Shown here one piece after another: positions 33,391 through 46,900 of a stretch of DNA of 64,000 nucleotides; the stretch's first letter is position 1; each line of letters begins with the position of its first letter. The position numbers were made by a program, and so were the translations under genes. This DNA is from Climacium dendroides. Its lineage: Eukaryota; Streptophyta; Bryopsida; Hypnales; Climaciaceae. The notes beneath the pieces are model-generated. The model did no database searches. It was not told where the DNA came from and saw only the letters and a program-made list of their open reading frames with translations. The DNA is taken from the NCBI GenBank assembly GCA_950106755.1, contig OX467082.1:34782001-34846000 (forward strand), given 5' to 3'.

Positions 33391-36300
33391 GCAAGCATTT
33401 CAAAAGGTCGGGGTGTACTAGCCCCCTCACTTGGCCCCTCTAAGTCATTCCAAGGGTGCAAGTAATAAAAAAAACTATTTTGTGCTTGATTAATTTATCT
33501 TATACACCTTCCCTAGCTATTTTGGAGGTTTTAATTGCAAATATGAATTAAGAATTTGCAAATTTATCATGCATGGAAAATTAAAAAATTTCGTGCTTTC
33601 CAAGGGGCCAAGCAAGGGGTTTGTTCACTCTGGCTTTTCAAAAGTCTAGCAGTAATGCTTATTCATAAATAAAATAAAATAGGAAAAAAAATGTTGTAAC
33701 TAAAATACTAGTTTCATAGTTCAATTGTGGTCTTCTGTTAAAAGTTGGATGACCTAATGTTTAGGATATCTTTTAGTCAATTAATTAACTCTTAAAAGAC
33801 GGGTTGGTGATTGTGGAAATCATCCCTTTGAATACCATGGGAATCATTGGCTTAAAAACACTCATTGGAAGTCAAACTACTATAGAAGACCTCCACTTTT
33901 CACAATAAAATTCCAAAGATGAATAGTTGTACTTCTATCCTACACAAATCAAGGATTCTCTATCATTCATTGGACACAAAACATTTGTGGCATCATTTAT
34001 GGGTTAATTAGCTATTTTCATATGACTCCCATATTGAATGGACTTTTCAAATAGTGAGATTGGTTATTTTCTTTGTTTATAACTCAGAATAGAAATTTTA
34101 TAGATCTATTCATCAATTTTCCTATGAAGATCCAAAATTGCAATCGGGGGTTTCTCCAATTCCACTTGCTAACTTTGAACTAGTTGTTGGTTTTCTCCTA
34201 AGATTGAGATGATCTATTTATTGTTGCTCCTCTAGTCATTGCTAGTGATTGAATTCACAAATGAAATATTCAAATGGAATGACATACTATAAAGAAAAAT
34301 TCACATGCGTTTTGGTCAAAACACTATTTAATAAATACAAGGCACATTATAGGTGGTCATGACTTTTCAATCCAATTCCGATCCTTTCAACTTCAATTCC
34401 ACTCTCAAATTGTCATAATGCCAATATATCATTTATAGTTTTACCTACATTACTTGCTACATTAAGATGCAATAGAGTACAATTGTGCTCAAATGTACGG
34501 GGTGTAATTGGGTCGAGGGCAATTTTGGATCTATATAAGGTAAGCCCACCTTTAATAAATATGTCACATTGTAAAATTCTAAATGGATTTGTCTATTGAA
34601 TTGATTATGTATATGGATGCTAATTTAGAAGTTTAGGTGTAGTTTATGAATAATTGAGTGTTCATGATTGGCATTTAATCCTATAACATTGTTATGACCA
34701 ATAATTGACCAATGAATGACTTCGTGAGGACTTTTACAATAATAGAGAGTTTTATTAAAATGGCAATATTCCATGCACCATTTTCAGATTGCGCAATCTA
34801 AACTACAAAAGTACCATCTAGGATTGGTATAGATTTCAAACATCAAGGAATGATACAAGTTTTAGTTGTGTGGTCTAAACCTCAAAAGTGACATCTAGGA
34901 ATGGTATAAATTTCAAACATCTAGGACTAGTAGATTTTAGATTGTACACTCTATATTGTAAAATTACCAAAATTGTAGAACGATTGCCATTTCAATGAAA
35001 TTCTTTATAATGGTAAATCACAATTTTCATCCTAATTTTTTTAGGAGGTATTTGAGCACATTTTTCAAGAACGGTATTGAATATTACCTCATTGTGGTAT
35101 TTTTTTCTTTTTTACTCAAAATAATGTTTGATCCATGGATCACCATGTCAATAGTGTAATTTGACATTTTGTAGATTTTTTCTTTTGATGTGAATTTCAA
35201 CCTTGAAAATTATCTTTTTTAAATATATACTCAGCTATTGAAATGAAGTTTATCACCTAGTTTTTACTTCAATTTGAAAATTTGAAAATTTTCAAAATTT
35301 AATATTTTATTGCAATTTGAACTTTGGGACTACTACCATGGAGTGTTGTTTTTTAATATAAGGATCACATAGTAAATTTTTTTGACACCATGATGTTCTA
35401 TACCTTAATATACAACAATGGAGAAACTTTCAAAATTTTAAGCATATTTTTTCACTTTTGATTTGATAATTCACAATATTTTCAAATTTCATAAAAGAAT
35501 CTTAAATTTCATAACTTATAGAAGACATGTTATTTTATGAAATTTGAAATAAACGCAAAATTAGAAATGTTTTATGAAATTAGAAATAAACACAAAATTT
35601 TTAATCATACATGGTTGTAGAGTAGAAACATATGGAGAGAGGTACTTTGAAGTATGAAAAAGTAGTCATAGATTCATCCTTTCAAGTTAACCTTGGAAGC
35701 ATGAAGTCGATGTTTTGTGTCCTTTGGATGGTCAATGAGGCTTTGTAAGTATTGAAAAATATATTATTTTAATCTAATATTTTTGTGTGCAACTTTATTG
35801 ATGCTATAGACACATTATTGGATTAAATTCAAAATATTTTAGTTCTTATTTTATTTTATATATGGGGTAGTTTTAAAAAAAAATGGTACACTACCATATC
35901 CATTGTATTTCAATATTTGGATCTTTTTTCCGTTGAAACTTGATTTTGACAATCAAAATGATTTCTTTTGCTTTTGTTTGAATTTACAAAATGAATCTTC
36001 TAAAGTGCAAGTTCTACTCCACTTAGAAATTTTGAAAATTTCCTAAAAATAAGCATTGTAGTAAAACTTGAAGCTAATTAAGAATCTATAACAAAAATTC
36101 TGAATATGGAATCTGTAATAAAAATTCAAAATATAGAGTGAAATAGAAATTTTCTTTATATCACAATGTTCTACACTACAATGTATTTCTATTATGAAAA
36201 TTTCAGATGTTTGGAGTATTATTTGTATTTGATATGAGTTTTCTTCATTTTGTACTTCAAAAATTCATAGTAATTTGAATTTTTTACAAATTACACAGCT

Positions 36301-36700
36301 ACAAACTCCGTCTTTTAGGGGGTTAAGGGTTAAAACATCTTGCCAAATGCTACAACTATAAGGTAAATGTACTCAAATCCAATCACTTAAGGTATTTTGC
36401 AGCAAGTCATGAGTAGTTTAAGGCACAACAAATTTTTTCCATGTAGAAAGATAGGAGATATGGGGATTGCAATTCTTTTGTAATTTTATTGCTAAAATTG
36501 ATATTATTGTGGATTTTAGAAGCCAGAAAGTGCTTAGACCTCACAACCAATGTCCATAGTTTTCCAATTTTGATCATTCAAGAACTACTTCCTGCTTACT
36601 ACTTACTACTTTGTTGTTTGCTACTTTGGTACATGTGTCATGATTTTATTAGTCCCAACCTTCAAAAAGAGATAAAAACATATTCCAAGCTTGGGTTGGA
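33391..36700. other. AT-rich spacer, no gene seen
   Basis: Long runs of A and T and many short repeats of TTTGAAATTT-like sequence. No frame with coding character, no terminal repeats and no RNA gene were recognised. Confidence 0.6.
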
Positions 36701-37823
36701 AATCTAATCCAACCTTGGTTGGAAAAAATGCCCCCTACAGATTGGATATGGGTCGTGGTTGACAATGGGTACGTTTACCTTAATTTTAATTTCACTGGAG
36801 CTCAGCTGCTGAGCCACAAAGCAGATAGCGGTAAATTTCCGTAAAGCCCACGTCGGGTTGAAAGTGGAAGCAGGCGTATTTAGAAGAGAGCAATACAGAC
36901 ATGCTCCTGATTGAACTACCTCAAAAGAATTCATGGAGCGCCAGATCTAAATAATGGCACTCGCTACAACTGGTAAGCAGATCATGCGTTCATTATAAAT
37001 ATTACAACATCAAGTCACTGAACTCAGTCTGACATGGTGGGCTCAATGGAATGGAATAGGTCACATTTACATGAACAATTCAAAGTCTGTCAACACCTAT
37101 TCAAAAAGCTGCATTCAAAAGTGGAATCTAGTATCTCTCTGTATATGCTAAGAATGAAATTCAGTTACTCCCGCAAAGTTAGAGTGGTAGAATAAAGAAA
37201 CTGGGATTTGGTTGGCTACCTGCACAAGTCCATGCAGAGAGAACCATACCTTTGTACAGTACAGTACTTTGAGATCAATAAGGTTTCGACTGCAATTCAA
37301 GGCTATGAGACATTTTAACATATTTAACAATGCAAGAAACAAATCAAGGGTGGGGAGGATCAAGAATGTGCAAGAGTGTACTTTTGGGTCAACCAAGGGC
37401 CCATATTGGACGCAACGTATATTACGGGTTGAAATCCTCATTTCTAACCAAAGAAAATGACATATCTGTGTTGACTATACTTACAATGAATATAAGGAAC
37501 TTTGAGTAGGACCTTACTGGAACAGCTAGCCATGGCTACAGGGACAGAGCTTCTCACAAAGAAGATGCTTGGTTCCAGTTCCTTCGAAAGGGCGCTCTGT
37601 TATTGTCAAGAGCATTTCACCTTCGCCAGTGTCAAGTGACAAAATTGTTCATGAAAGACACAGAGCTAAATTTTCTACAGCTGGTGGTCTCTTGCACAGA
37701 AAGAAGTAGCTAAGCACCCCTCCATACACAAAGTGCGGTTTCAAATCCCATCGTTTGAGCCGTCACACAAAACCTCACTATTTCGAAAGGAACATTCAGC
37801 GCTTCTTCTCTGAGCATACGAAT
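36701..37823. other. 3' flank of the acetyl-CoA synthetase gene
   Basis: Composition is closer to transcribed DNA than the spacer to its left. It should hold the 3' untranslated region of the minus-strand synthetase gene. No coding frame is supported. Confidence 0.4.
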
Positions 37824-40800
37824 CTATTTGCCACGGAGATTAATGAGTTGATCAACCACAGCTGTATCAGCCAATGTACTGATGTCACCTACTTGGTCCA
37901 GCTCGTTGCTAGCGATCTTCCGCAATATTCTGCGCATGATTTTCCCACTTCTTGTCTTGGGTAGCCCTGGAGCCCAATGGATAACATCTGGCGCGGCAAA
38001 CGCTCCAATCTGCCAATAAGAAGATATGGAAAAGTCAGAATGCGAGAATCAAAGAGCCCAAAGAATTCATTAAAAAAATTTCATTGAAATTGGACTGATT
38101 CAGGGAATTTTAAACATATAGAAAGGTCACCGCCATGATTCATGGTTAGGTCTCACTATGATCACAAGCCTCCTTATGATGCATAAGGAGGCCAACATAT
38201 GGTCATTGTGACAATAGGGAGACCCCGGCATGAATCGTGACAAAGATTCATTTAACGATGATGACGAAAGTTTCTGAAGTACTGTAATTATACTGGAAAT
38301 CATGTTACATAATGCTTTTATCGGATCATCACCTGAGATCGAACAGCGTTGATGAGAGTTCTGCGAAGCTCATTGCTATACTCCACTTCTTCCAGAAGCG
38401 TGACGAAAGCATAAATTCCTTGGCCTTTCACCTGTATCAAAGTCCAGTAACAAATGCACCACCCGTCGTGAGTTTTGAGCGCATCACAAAAGAGAAAAAG
38501 AGCAACCTTGTCCAACGAAGATGGCACTCAATGTGTCACTATAAACCAGTGTGTGCAGTTTCATTCACCTCGTGGTCAAATCCCACAACTGCAGCTTCAG
38601 CGCATTGGGGATGCGAAACTAGAGCCGATTCAACCTCCGCAGTGCCTATGCGGTGCCCACTGTGCCCTCACAGGCAAGGTGAAGATCAGAATATTATCCA
38701 TCTACATATGCATTTAAGGCAATGTACAAAACAGAAAGAACTTAATGCGTAGTAACATGATGCATATTAAGTTTTTGTAGCTGAGGGAATGTATGCAAAA
38801 AAAAAGCTGAAATTTAACAGTAACTAAGAAGAAACATTCAAACTGCCGAGCAAGCGTCACTGACCTAACATTGATGACATCGTCAACTCGTCCAGTCAAC
38901 CAGTAGTAGCCATCTTTATCCCTGCCCAAATAGTTCTCACCGATATTAGAACTCACTTCCTAAGGGTCTGTTTGGTTGGAAATAATTAGTTTCTAGTATA
39001 TAATCTTCAAATATTGGACGGTTTAAGAACACAACGTACACAGACAGATAATATTCTGACCTTCACCTTTGTCCATTACAAAATTGCAAACCAGTTCATT
39101 GATGATCTGTTTCAGGAGCTAGATACCTACCACATACAATAGAACCTCATCTATAAGGAAAGAGGTTAACTCCTAGGTGACAAAAATAAAAATAAAAAAT
39201 CCAACTTTGGAAGCTAATAATTGATTATAGTAACTTTCAAAACATATCTCTATCGTTTAAAAACATAGGCAGAGATTTCTTCTTTCAATTGATTAATCTT
39301 GATAACTTCCTTGAAGCTTCTTATATGATGTATTTCAACTCTTAAAGATATGGAAGCGGCCACTTTTGCCCATTTGAGCAGTTTACGAACACAATGGAAG
39401 CTGACCTGCGGCATCCATCACCACTGAAATAAAATCCTTTATATGGAGCAAAATATGTGGTTTCATATCGATCATGGTCTCCTTGTAGAGTTCTCATCAT
39501 GCCAGGCCATGCGGCCTTGATGCACAAGTAGCCGCTACATTCTCCAGACTGTTCTTGTGCATTTTCGTCTACTACAGCAGGCTGCAGATATAGTGAAACT
39601 CATGCAAAGGAGTCAGCAAGAGTAAATGAAATGATCTACATGTATTGCAACCATCTGTTCATATTTCTGGAGTTCATCGGATTTGACTTGATACCCGTCA
39701 CGGAATTCACGTCCTAAAGAACTTCATTTCTCTACTCATAAACAGAGATTTCGTTACATACTTAAGATTCAAATATTAAGACAGCAGAAGATGGTATAAT
39801 CGCACCTGAACACCAAAGAAAGGTAAGGTAGCAGATCCAGGTTTAAGGCCCCAAGCCCCGGGAAGTGGGGTTATCTGAACGTGGCAAATATTCATGGTGT
39901 CAGCACAACAGATACTCCCGTAACATTAACCGGTAACAAATAAAAAGTTTTCTCTCAGCCACTAAATTGAAATAAAAAAAAAGTAGAAACCAACCCCTGC
40001 CGCCACACGCAGACCAAAAAAGTAATCTAGAAAATCTAACCGTGTTTAACCTTGCCAATTGCAATGCCATTTGAGGCTGTTTCTAACATGAACCCTGCCT
40101 ATTGTTCCACGGCTAGGTTTTCTAGAATACCTTTGAGGTGAGTTTTCAGCTACTATTGCATGGACCAAGAGAAGAAAAAACAAATAGATTAAAAGGTGCA
40201 AGATGGTTGCCTGCCAAAATAACATACCATAAACCCTCCTGTCTCCGTTTGCCACCATGTATCAGCTATAGGACAACGTTTATCGCCAACTACTTCGTAG
40301 TACCACTTCCACGCACTTGGATTTATCGGTTCTCCCACACTCCCAAGCACCCGTAGTGATTTACGAGAGTGTCGTTTAACAGGCTGCCACAAACACAAGG
40401 CAACACAAGGCAGTTGTGTATCAGAATACTATAATGACCACATCAGATGTATGTCACAATTCTACATTGATCGCGACGGATTTGGCTCCTATACCCAAAT
40501 ATCTCTTCACAGCTCTATACAATTTCCAAAAGACACACTCCTACATATGTTCAAATTCTTAAAGTAAAGTAAATATTATCCTCTACCTTAAATTAGTGAT
40601 TAGCTAGAATTCTTACTTCTCGATTGATTGCCATAAGCAAAACTAGTCTGAGACTGTCGTAAAGGTTAACTTTCTATACCAGACATCTTGAAGCGCATCT
40701 AAAGAATTGGTTAATCATGCAACTCAGCAGCCTGACAATACCTCGTCACCCGACCGCATCAACGAACGAATTGCAGTTGGGGCAGTGTAGAAGATGGTCA

Positions 40801-43800
40801 CATTATACTTGTCCACTATTTCCCAACAGCGCCCTGCATCTGGATAGTTGGGGACCTGCCCACACAGAAAAATGCATAGATAACATTCTCGTAAGCACTA
40901 ACACCATTTCTGTAAAGTCAAAAAACAAGGTTTCACTTTATCATTTTCCGGAAACTTTGAGAAATAAAAGACAAAGGTAACAATACAGACTCGAACACAT
41001 CCGAACACTAGGGTATGTACGAAGAACCATGAAGGGAAAAAAAAGAGATTTTTAAAGTAACTACACCCTCAAAAAAGTTCTTCATAAATGATAGGTAACC
41101 TCGTTAATAATCACATTTTATGTTGAGTGACACTTCAAAAGAGATTCTTTCATAATAAAAAATAATTTCGAATTTGGCATTGATAGCAATGCCGAAACGA
41201 CAGAACATTTACCCCTTCAAAAACAACCATGGTAGCACCATTGAGTAAAGGGCCATAAGTTAGGTAGCTGTGACCAGTAATCCATCCACAGTCTGCAGTA
41301 CACCTGCGCAAACATCCATAAGCTTGCAGTATGTGACTTTCTCGTCTTGACACAAAGCTTCAAATCAATACCGCAAGATATGCCCCATAGGATATGAAAA
41401 ACATAAACGCACCAATAGACGTCGTCATCGTGGTAATTGAACGCATGCTTAAAGGTTGTGGCAGCGTATACCATGTAACCTCCCGTTGTATGTAGCACGC
41501 CCTGCCAAACATCTTAAATGTCAAGTAATCTATTTAGCATTACATCAAGGACAAAGAATACCAGAATCTGCAATTAAACACTTATTCGTTTCATCATGTG
41601 ATTACTAAGCCCTCGTCCAACACCCAACAGAGGCTAAGCTGCTAATGTGAAGTACAATACCTTGGGCTTTCCTGTGCTTCCACTGGTGTATAACAGAAAC
41701 AGTGTATCCTCTGCATCGACCCATTCCACTTCACATTCTTTTGCTTGTGATAGTACGACATCCTACAAGAGGAATCACAATCTACTAACTTAAAAAAAGT
41801 CAAGTTGACAGCTCAAAAAGTTCTAGCGATGAAACAGTTTGGTCCCGTCAACACCATCCTATTAGTGCGAGTGACACTAATTCACCGAAGTCATATTATT
41901 TTAAGCTACTGCAATAGTACTGTAGTGCACTAATTTCCACCCCAATTTTTTTTTGTAATGACATTAATTTTGCAAGTGATACTTACTTTGCGCACTCACA
42001 AATAGGATAAAATCAGGATTTTGCAAGGTAACTAATACCGTCAACTTAGCTAACTGCTGCTACTTGGTTGGTACATGCAGATTTAACACTTCCAACCATT
42101 GGAATAGGCACAGTTACTTTACTTGTCCAAAATCAGGGAGTTAACTAAACTGATTAGAAAAGGAATGAACAAAATATTGCAAGTTACACTGAAACCACCG
42201 TCAACTGTTGCCAACAGTATTCACAAGAGGCCACACTAGTAGTTATTGTCAAAAATACTGGGATTCATTCCATTTCCAGTTGATGCAAAATGTTTTTAAC
42301 ATGAAGAAAATAACTATTCAAATGAATGAAATTTTGTTCAAATGGATGAGTTTACCCACTGCATTGATGCACGTACAAGATATGGTGATTCATTGTAGTT
42401 ATTGGAAGTTAGTAACAAATGTCTAAAATGAGAAATTGGGCGGTGCCGGCATTTAGCAACTAATTCCAGTTGGCTAATTGGCGTTACTTGGTTTGTGCGA
42501 ACAAGGGCTAAAATATGATTAAGCAAAAATAGGAAAGAAAAGAAGCACAGTCTAACAAAATAACGGGTAGAAACCAACATTTTCCATCAGGGTAAGACAT
42601 TAGTCAAGGGAGAAGGTAAATCAAGCATATATCAACCTGCCACCATATGTCACGACCTTCTTTCCATGCGGTTTCTTCTCTCTTTATCGCCAAATCGTTA
42701 TCAAACGTCAAACACACACCTGCAGAAAACATCAAGTGCACATAAAGCACAAGGGAAATTTCACCAAAGTTTATAATGAATTATTCAAAATTTGTGGCCT
42801 AATCATAATTAATCCCTTGATGAAATAACCTTGTGATCTTCCTTGAAGTTCCTCACCTACAGTATGGCCATTCTTTGATGCTCGTATCAACGCATCATCA
42901 ACGATTTCCTTGAGTTTGATAACCTTGGCGCCACGTTTCACTGCACTGCTAGTCAAGATAACATTTGGCTTGCAATCAAGTATGCGCTGATACAATGACT
43001 CCGCCGAGAATCCACCGAAGACGACCTGCACAGAAATACCATATTAGGAGCCATCTTCGAAAACCTCTTCATAGACAAAAGTCCTAAGAAATAGCCTTCC
43101 GAAAAGCAAGGAGACTCGTGACTAATTTCAACTACACCCCCCCAAAATGGGTAAACTTGAGATCATGGACGTCATGGCAACAAGTCAAGACGTGTACTCA
43201 CAGAATGGATAGCTCCAATTCGTGCACAGGCAAGCATGGCGATCGGCAACTCCGCTAGCATTGGCATGTAAATTGCCACTGCATCGCCTTTCTTAACACC
43301 TTGACTACGCAAGTAGTTTGCAAGCTGCAGTCAAATACAAGAACTTTATCAGCGAGACCTACATTTCAAAGAAATTGACAATAATAGATGATCTTATAAA
43401 TAATAGTGCGTCACCTCTTTTGACCCTCAATACGAATTTATAGAGCCAATGACATTGAAGTCACCAATAGAAATCAACAAGGGTCGACTGTAATTTACCA
43501 ACGCTTGAGATGCCAAAAGAATTTTTGGACCTAAATTTCGATTTGGAGTTGCAAGAGTGGGACTAAATCCCCAATTTGGGGAAGCTAACTCAATGTCAAT
43601 TCATTGCATGTAACTATGAGCTCTTGTCATCCCAAAATAGCACAAAGTTGGACAAAAATTTAGATACAATCTAGAAACATGGCATGTATGTGAAGTGGAG
43701 GGGCAACCCACTATCACTTATACACACAACTCTAGCAGTCACACTTCATTTTCTTGGCATGGAAGGAAATCGATGCCCAAGCATACAGACAAGTTCAGAA

Positions 43801-46296
43801 AGTGCCACTCCAATGACATGCAAAAAAACCTGGCAGTAAGATAAGACCATTGTGTAGAATCTGTATTGAACAGAAAACATACAAGATCCACACCTGGCAA
43901 ACGCGATCGAGAACATCGTTGTAAGTCAGTGTGGCATCCACGCCAACATCATTCCCTTCCCAAAAGAAAGCAACCTTGTCACCGAGGCCTGCCTCCACAT
44001 GCCTGTCCAGGGCATTGTAACAGATGTTGGTTTGTCCACCCTTGAACCACTGCCACGCATCAAAACATCAGTGAAAAGAGAAATAGAACATCCTCTCATG
44101 ATCCGAAAGTGTCACGTTGATCAATGTTATTTGCTAAGGCAAGCATAGCTAAGGTAAGCCATTCTACTTGTGCCACCAATATATTTGAGCCTAACTGTGC
44201 CACTATTTAGTGGTAGAGCACATTTGAAAATGTGCACTACTGCAACATAGTGGCACAAATAGGCTCAACTGAATTGGTGGCACAAATAAGATGGCTTACC
44301 TTTATACCACCGGGGGCTGGTTGAGAAACGGACCTCAACAGCCACTCGTCCTTTGCGAACATCAATGTTTTCAGAGTGCAATTTTCCATCCTTGACGGGC
44401 CATTTCTTCTTCCAGAAAAACGATGACGCAATATCACCCCAGAATCCATCAGGATCCTCCACGGATCGCTGGTACATCTCGTCATACTGCACAACATTCC
44501 ATCCCAAGCATCTCTGTCATCCACTGAAATCCTAGAGGGGAAAATTTTCAAAACTGACTCCATATATAACATAATTCAAATAACATACGGCTCAGAAAAG
44601 CTTTCAAAGAAGCTCCACCGCACAGCAAAGGAAGTCATTCAACCTTCGACTTATTAAAAGTCGTTGATAATCATTATGTCATGAATGAAGAATTTCGTCA
44701 TTGGTAAGCCCTACAGAACCAGAAGGCCCAAATTGGGCATCACGGTTATTTTTTAGCAGTCTTGAGTAGTTCATCTAGGGACCTTTCTACGGTTCAACTT
44801 GATTCGTTTATTAATCAACGCGTGAAATGATCTTCACCAATTCTAGTAATATAAAATTTAAACTCATCCGAATTATATTTTCCAATCACAGTGATCATTT
44901 TTAAATCAGTCGATCCTTGTTCTTTAAGGGGTTCCCCAAACCTGGTAGAATAAACTTCGAGTCTGATTGATATCAGCTACTACTATAAGTATCAATCTGG
45001 CAATAATAAGGTAGAGGATACTAAAAGCCATTAGGAACACGATCCGATGTCTTATACTGGCCCCTGTTTCTAACGGCAACACTTGGTTGGCCTTCAAGTA
45101 ACAAGTCTGGTGTAATCATAACTCGAATAAATTGGTCAATGACCACAGATTTTTGAATGGAAAAGGCATTGTCTAATGTCCCTTCAATAGTGTCTTACAA
45201 ACTCCCAATTTTGTATAATTGCATAAGAATTTCGTACATAGTGATAAAAGTTTTGTCTCAGCAGATTAGGCTCTTATATCCAAGACGATTCTCCAATGAG
45301 CTCTATATTGATCTCCAAATGGAAGTGCACTTCTACATATGAATTAAGATGCTTAAATTGACATAAATAGTATTCACTGCCTTAATTACAGAAATGTTTT
45401 GTTACACCATAACCTCAATGGAGCCCATTCCTGTAGCGGTGGCAACCATGCAAGAGCATAATTATATCTCGTAGTCTTGTTCTGGTGACCGCCTTTTAAG
45501 ACTCTCGATTGAGCATGATTAAATAGGACCCAATAGTATTATCCAGTAACCTGAAAGTAGAAAGCAGAGCCTCGTTGTATAAGCTAACGTCCCTCTTAGC
45601 TCCGTTGCTTAATATGCTATTTCTCATAACGAGGCTCAACTTTCATGCCACAGAATTCATATCAGATCAACTGAAGCCTCAAAAAATTACACTTGAACTA
45701 AGAGAGATTCATATTTGTATCAATGAACTAAGAGAGATTCATATTTGTATCAATGAACTAAGAGAGATTCATATTTGTATCAATGGTGTCATCAAGAAGC
45801 GCTACTCGTTAAAATTCAACGGTCAAGCCAGTATTCCACCAATTCAAGCACAGAGATGCCAAAACATTTCTTTGCGAACAATACAAATCGAATGCTCAAA
45901 GCAGATTCAAATTAATAAATCTTAAGCAAACTGCGTAAAATAATTGGCATCCGCACTAACCTGCGCCCGAGACGACACCAACGCCCGCGCCCGAAACGCC
46001 TCGCTCGCCTCCACGATCTCCTCCTCAGGCTCCACACTCACCACATTAGCATCCCCGTTCGCGGCTTCAATTGCGGAATTCGCCCGCATCGAGCTCGCGA
46101 CTCCCATTCTGCGACGCCCATTCTGCGACGCCATAAGCTTAATCAAACCCGTCCTCTCCCGCCCCGGAGAACCAAGCCTCCGGAAGCTCACCTGCGAAAC
46201 GGCAATCCAAGCACGCGCGGGCTCCGTCCAATTGGAGAGCGCAGGAACGGTGCGCGCGGGCCTGGTGTGCAAGGCAATCGGCATGGTCTCGAACAT
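37824..46296 (-). CDS. ACS: Acetyl-CoA synthetase, 17 exons
   Basis: It makes acetyl-CoA from acetate, ATP and CoA through an acetyl-AMP intermediate. Exons on the minus strand: 46296-45961, 44486-44334, 44049-43894, 43324-43202, 43025-42857, 42719-42637, 41762-41661, 41501-41413, 41303-41213, 40855-40742, 40383-40228, 39874-39806, 39581-39406, 38921-38865, 38659-38569, 38431-38333 and 38009-37824. All phases match, giving 749 residues and a stop. Motifs: [10 protein letters not shown] (365-374, ATP loop), [11 protein letters not shown] (512-522), FSGDG (599-603), [11 protein letters not shown] and RSGKIMRR with the catalytic, acetylation-controlled lysine at about 711. The first exon adds about 100 residues rich in Arg, Ala and Ser, which fits a plastid transit peptide (inference). 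Every donor begins GT, but exon 2 has a weak one (GTCCGT). Introns hold several repeats. Confidence 0.96.
38132..38241. repeat. Imperfect foldback in intron 16 of the synthetase gene
   Basis: The centre is a perfect hairpin with 11-base arms (GCCTCCTTATG / CATAAGGAGGC, 38168-38192). Outer blocks CCATGATTCATG, GGTCTC and the matching GAGACC, CATGAATCGTG continue the fold at lower identity. It resembles a small foldback element. Confidence 0.6.
39180..39395. repeat. Dispersed repeat R3, copy 2 (synthetase intron 13)
   Basis: CCTTGAAGCTTCTTATATGA and ATGGAAGCGGCCACTTTTG match the copy at 30.8-31.0 kb in the same order and spacing. Confidence 0.5.
40440..40610 (-). repeat. Dispersed repeat R1, partial copy 4 (synthetase intron 10)
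   Basis: It shares the blocks GGCTCCTATACCCAAATATC, CTCTATACAATTTCCAAAAG and CTACATATGTTCAAATT with the copies at 20.7 and 45.3 kb. The characteristic end is missing, so it is truncated. Confidence 0.5.
42030..42515. repeat. Dispersed repeat R2, copy 2 (synthetase intron 6)
   Basis: It contains TTAGCTAACTGCTGCTACTT followed by GGTTGGTA near 42050, and GGCTAATTGGCGTTACTTGG near 42472. Both match the copy at 30.0-30.3 kb. Boundaries are approximate. Confidence 0.45.
44151..44302. mobile_element. About 150-bp foldback MITE in synthetase intron 2
   Basis: The ends AAGGTAAGCCAT and ATGGCTTACCTT are exact inverted repeats. The similarity continues inward through ACTTGTGCCACCAAT / ATTGGTGGCACAAAT, TTGAGCC / GGCTCAA and GTGCCACTAT / ATAGTGGCAC, so almost the whole sequence folds on itself. 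No coding content is present. The target duplication is uncertain; TA-rich flanks would fit a Stowaway-like MITE. The right end lies 32 bases inside the intron from exon 2. Confidence 0.85.
45005..45430 (-). repeat. Dispersed repeat R1, copy 5 (synthetase intron 1)
   Basis: On the minus strand it ends GATCGTGTTCCTAATGGCTT then TTAGTATCCTCTACCTT. Its interior blocks align with the copy at 20.4-20.9 kb throughout. Confidence 0.65.
45695..45784. repeat. 30-bp perfect tandem repeat, three copies
   Basis: GAACTAAGAGAGATTCATAT followed by TTGTATCAAT repeats exactly three times in intron 1 of the synthetase gene. Perfect identity implies recent expansion and likely length polymorphism. Confidence 0.97.
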
Positions 46297-46900
46297 GGCC
46301 GTCTGTTGTTTTCGGGTGTTCTGTCAGCGTGATTGAGTGCTATGATTGAGGAAGGGCTAGTAAAGAAAGTTGTGATTGATGATTGTCAGGTGCGCAAACG
46401 CAAAAAATGCACAGGATGCACTGTAAGTTTAAGTTAAGGGGAATCAGAGATGGGAGAGAGGAAGAGAGAGAGAGTAGGAGCAGGGAGGACGACTGTGCGG
46501 TCATGGGGATTGGATGGGGTCACCGAAGACCGCGGATGGAGGTCTGGCGGGGACTAAATTTAGCGGGACATGGCAGTTGGCATGAGTCGCCTCGCTGTTT
46601 GTTTTGGCTCAGGACCGAAGCGGAGAAAGGGGTCCTTCCACCTCAGTTCCGATTCTCCGAGAAGGTGAACGTGGCGCTTTGTTGTTGGCTGTCTGTGGAT
46701 TGCAGTGCTCTCAACCTCCGAGAACTAAGAGTGTCAATTCTTCTCCTCCGCAGCGCAGGTGGAGAAATGGGGTTGAACAAATTTCTTGAAGAATTTTTGA
46801 TCTTGCACTTCATAGTTTCATCCATCTGTTGCCATACTTTCACCCCTATTGGTTCACCTAGTCAACTTCAACCTTTTTGATTGGGTCCGTGAACCTTACG
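46297..46900. promoter_or_regulatory. 5' flank of the acetyl-CoA synthetase gene
   Basis: This GC-richer stretch lies directly upstream of the minus-strand start at 46296 and should contain its leader and promoter. A GA-rich tract (GGAAGAGAGAGAGAGTAGG) lies at 46461-46479. GA tracts are common in plant core promoters, though none of the elements was tested. The long plus-strand frame across this region has no recognisable features. Confidence 0.4.

Noticed and set aside
46383..46880. 165-codon plus-strand frame next to the synthetase start
   Set aside because: No family features, a composition explained by the GC-richer promoter/leader of the divergent synthetase gene, and no splice or start context beyond an ATG.
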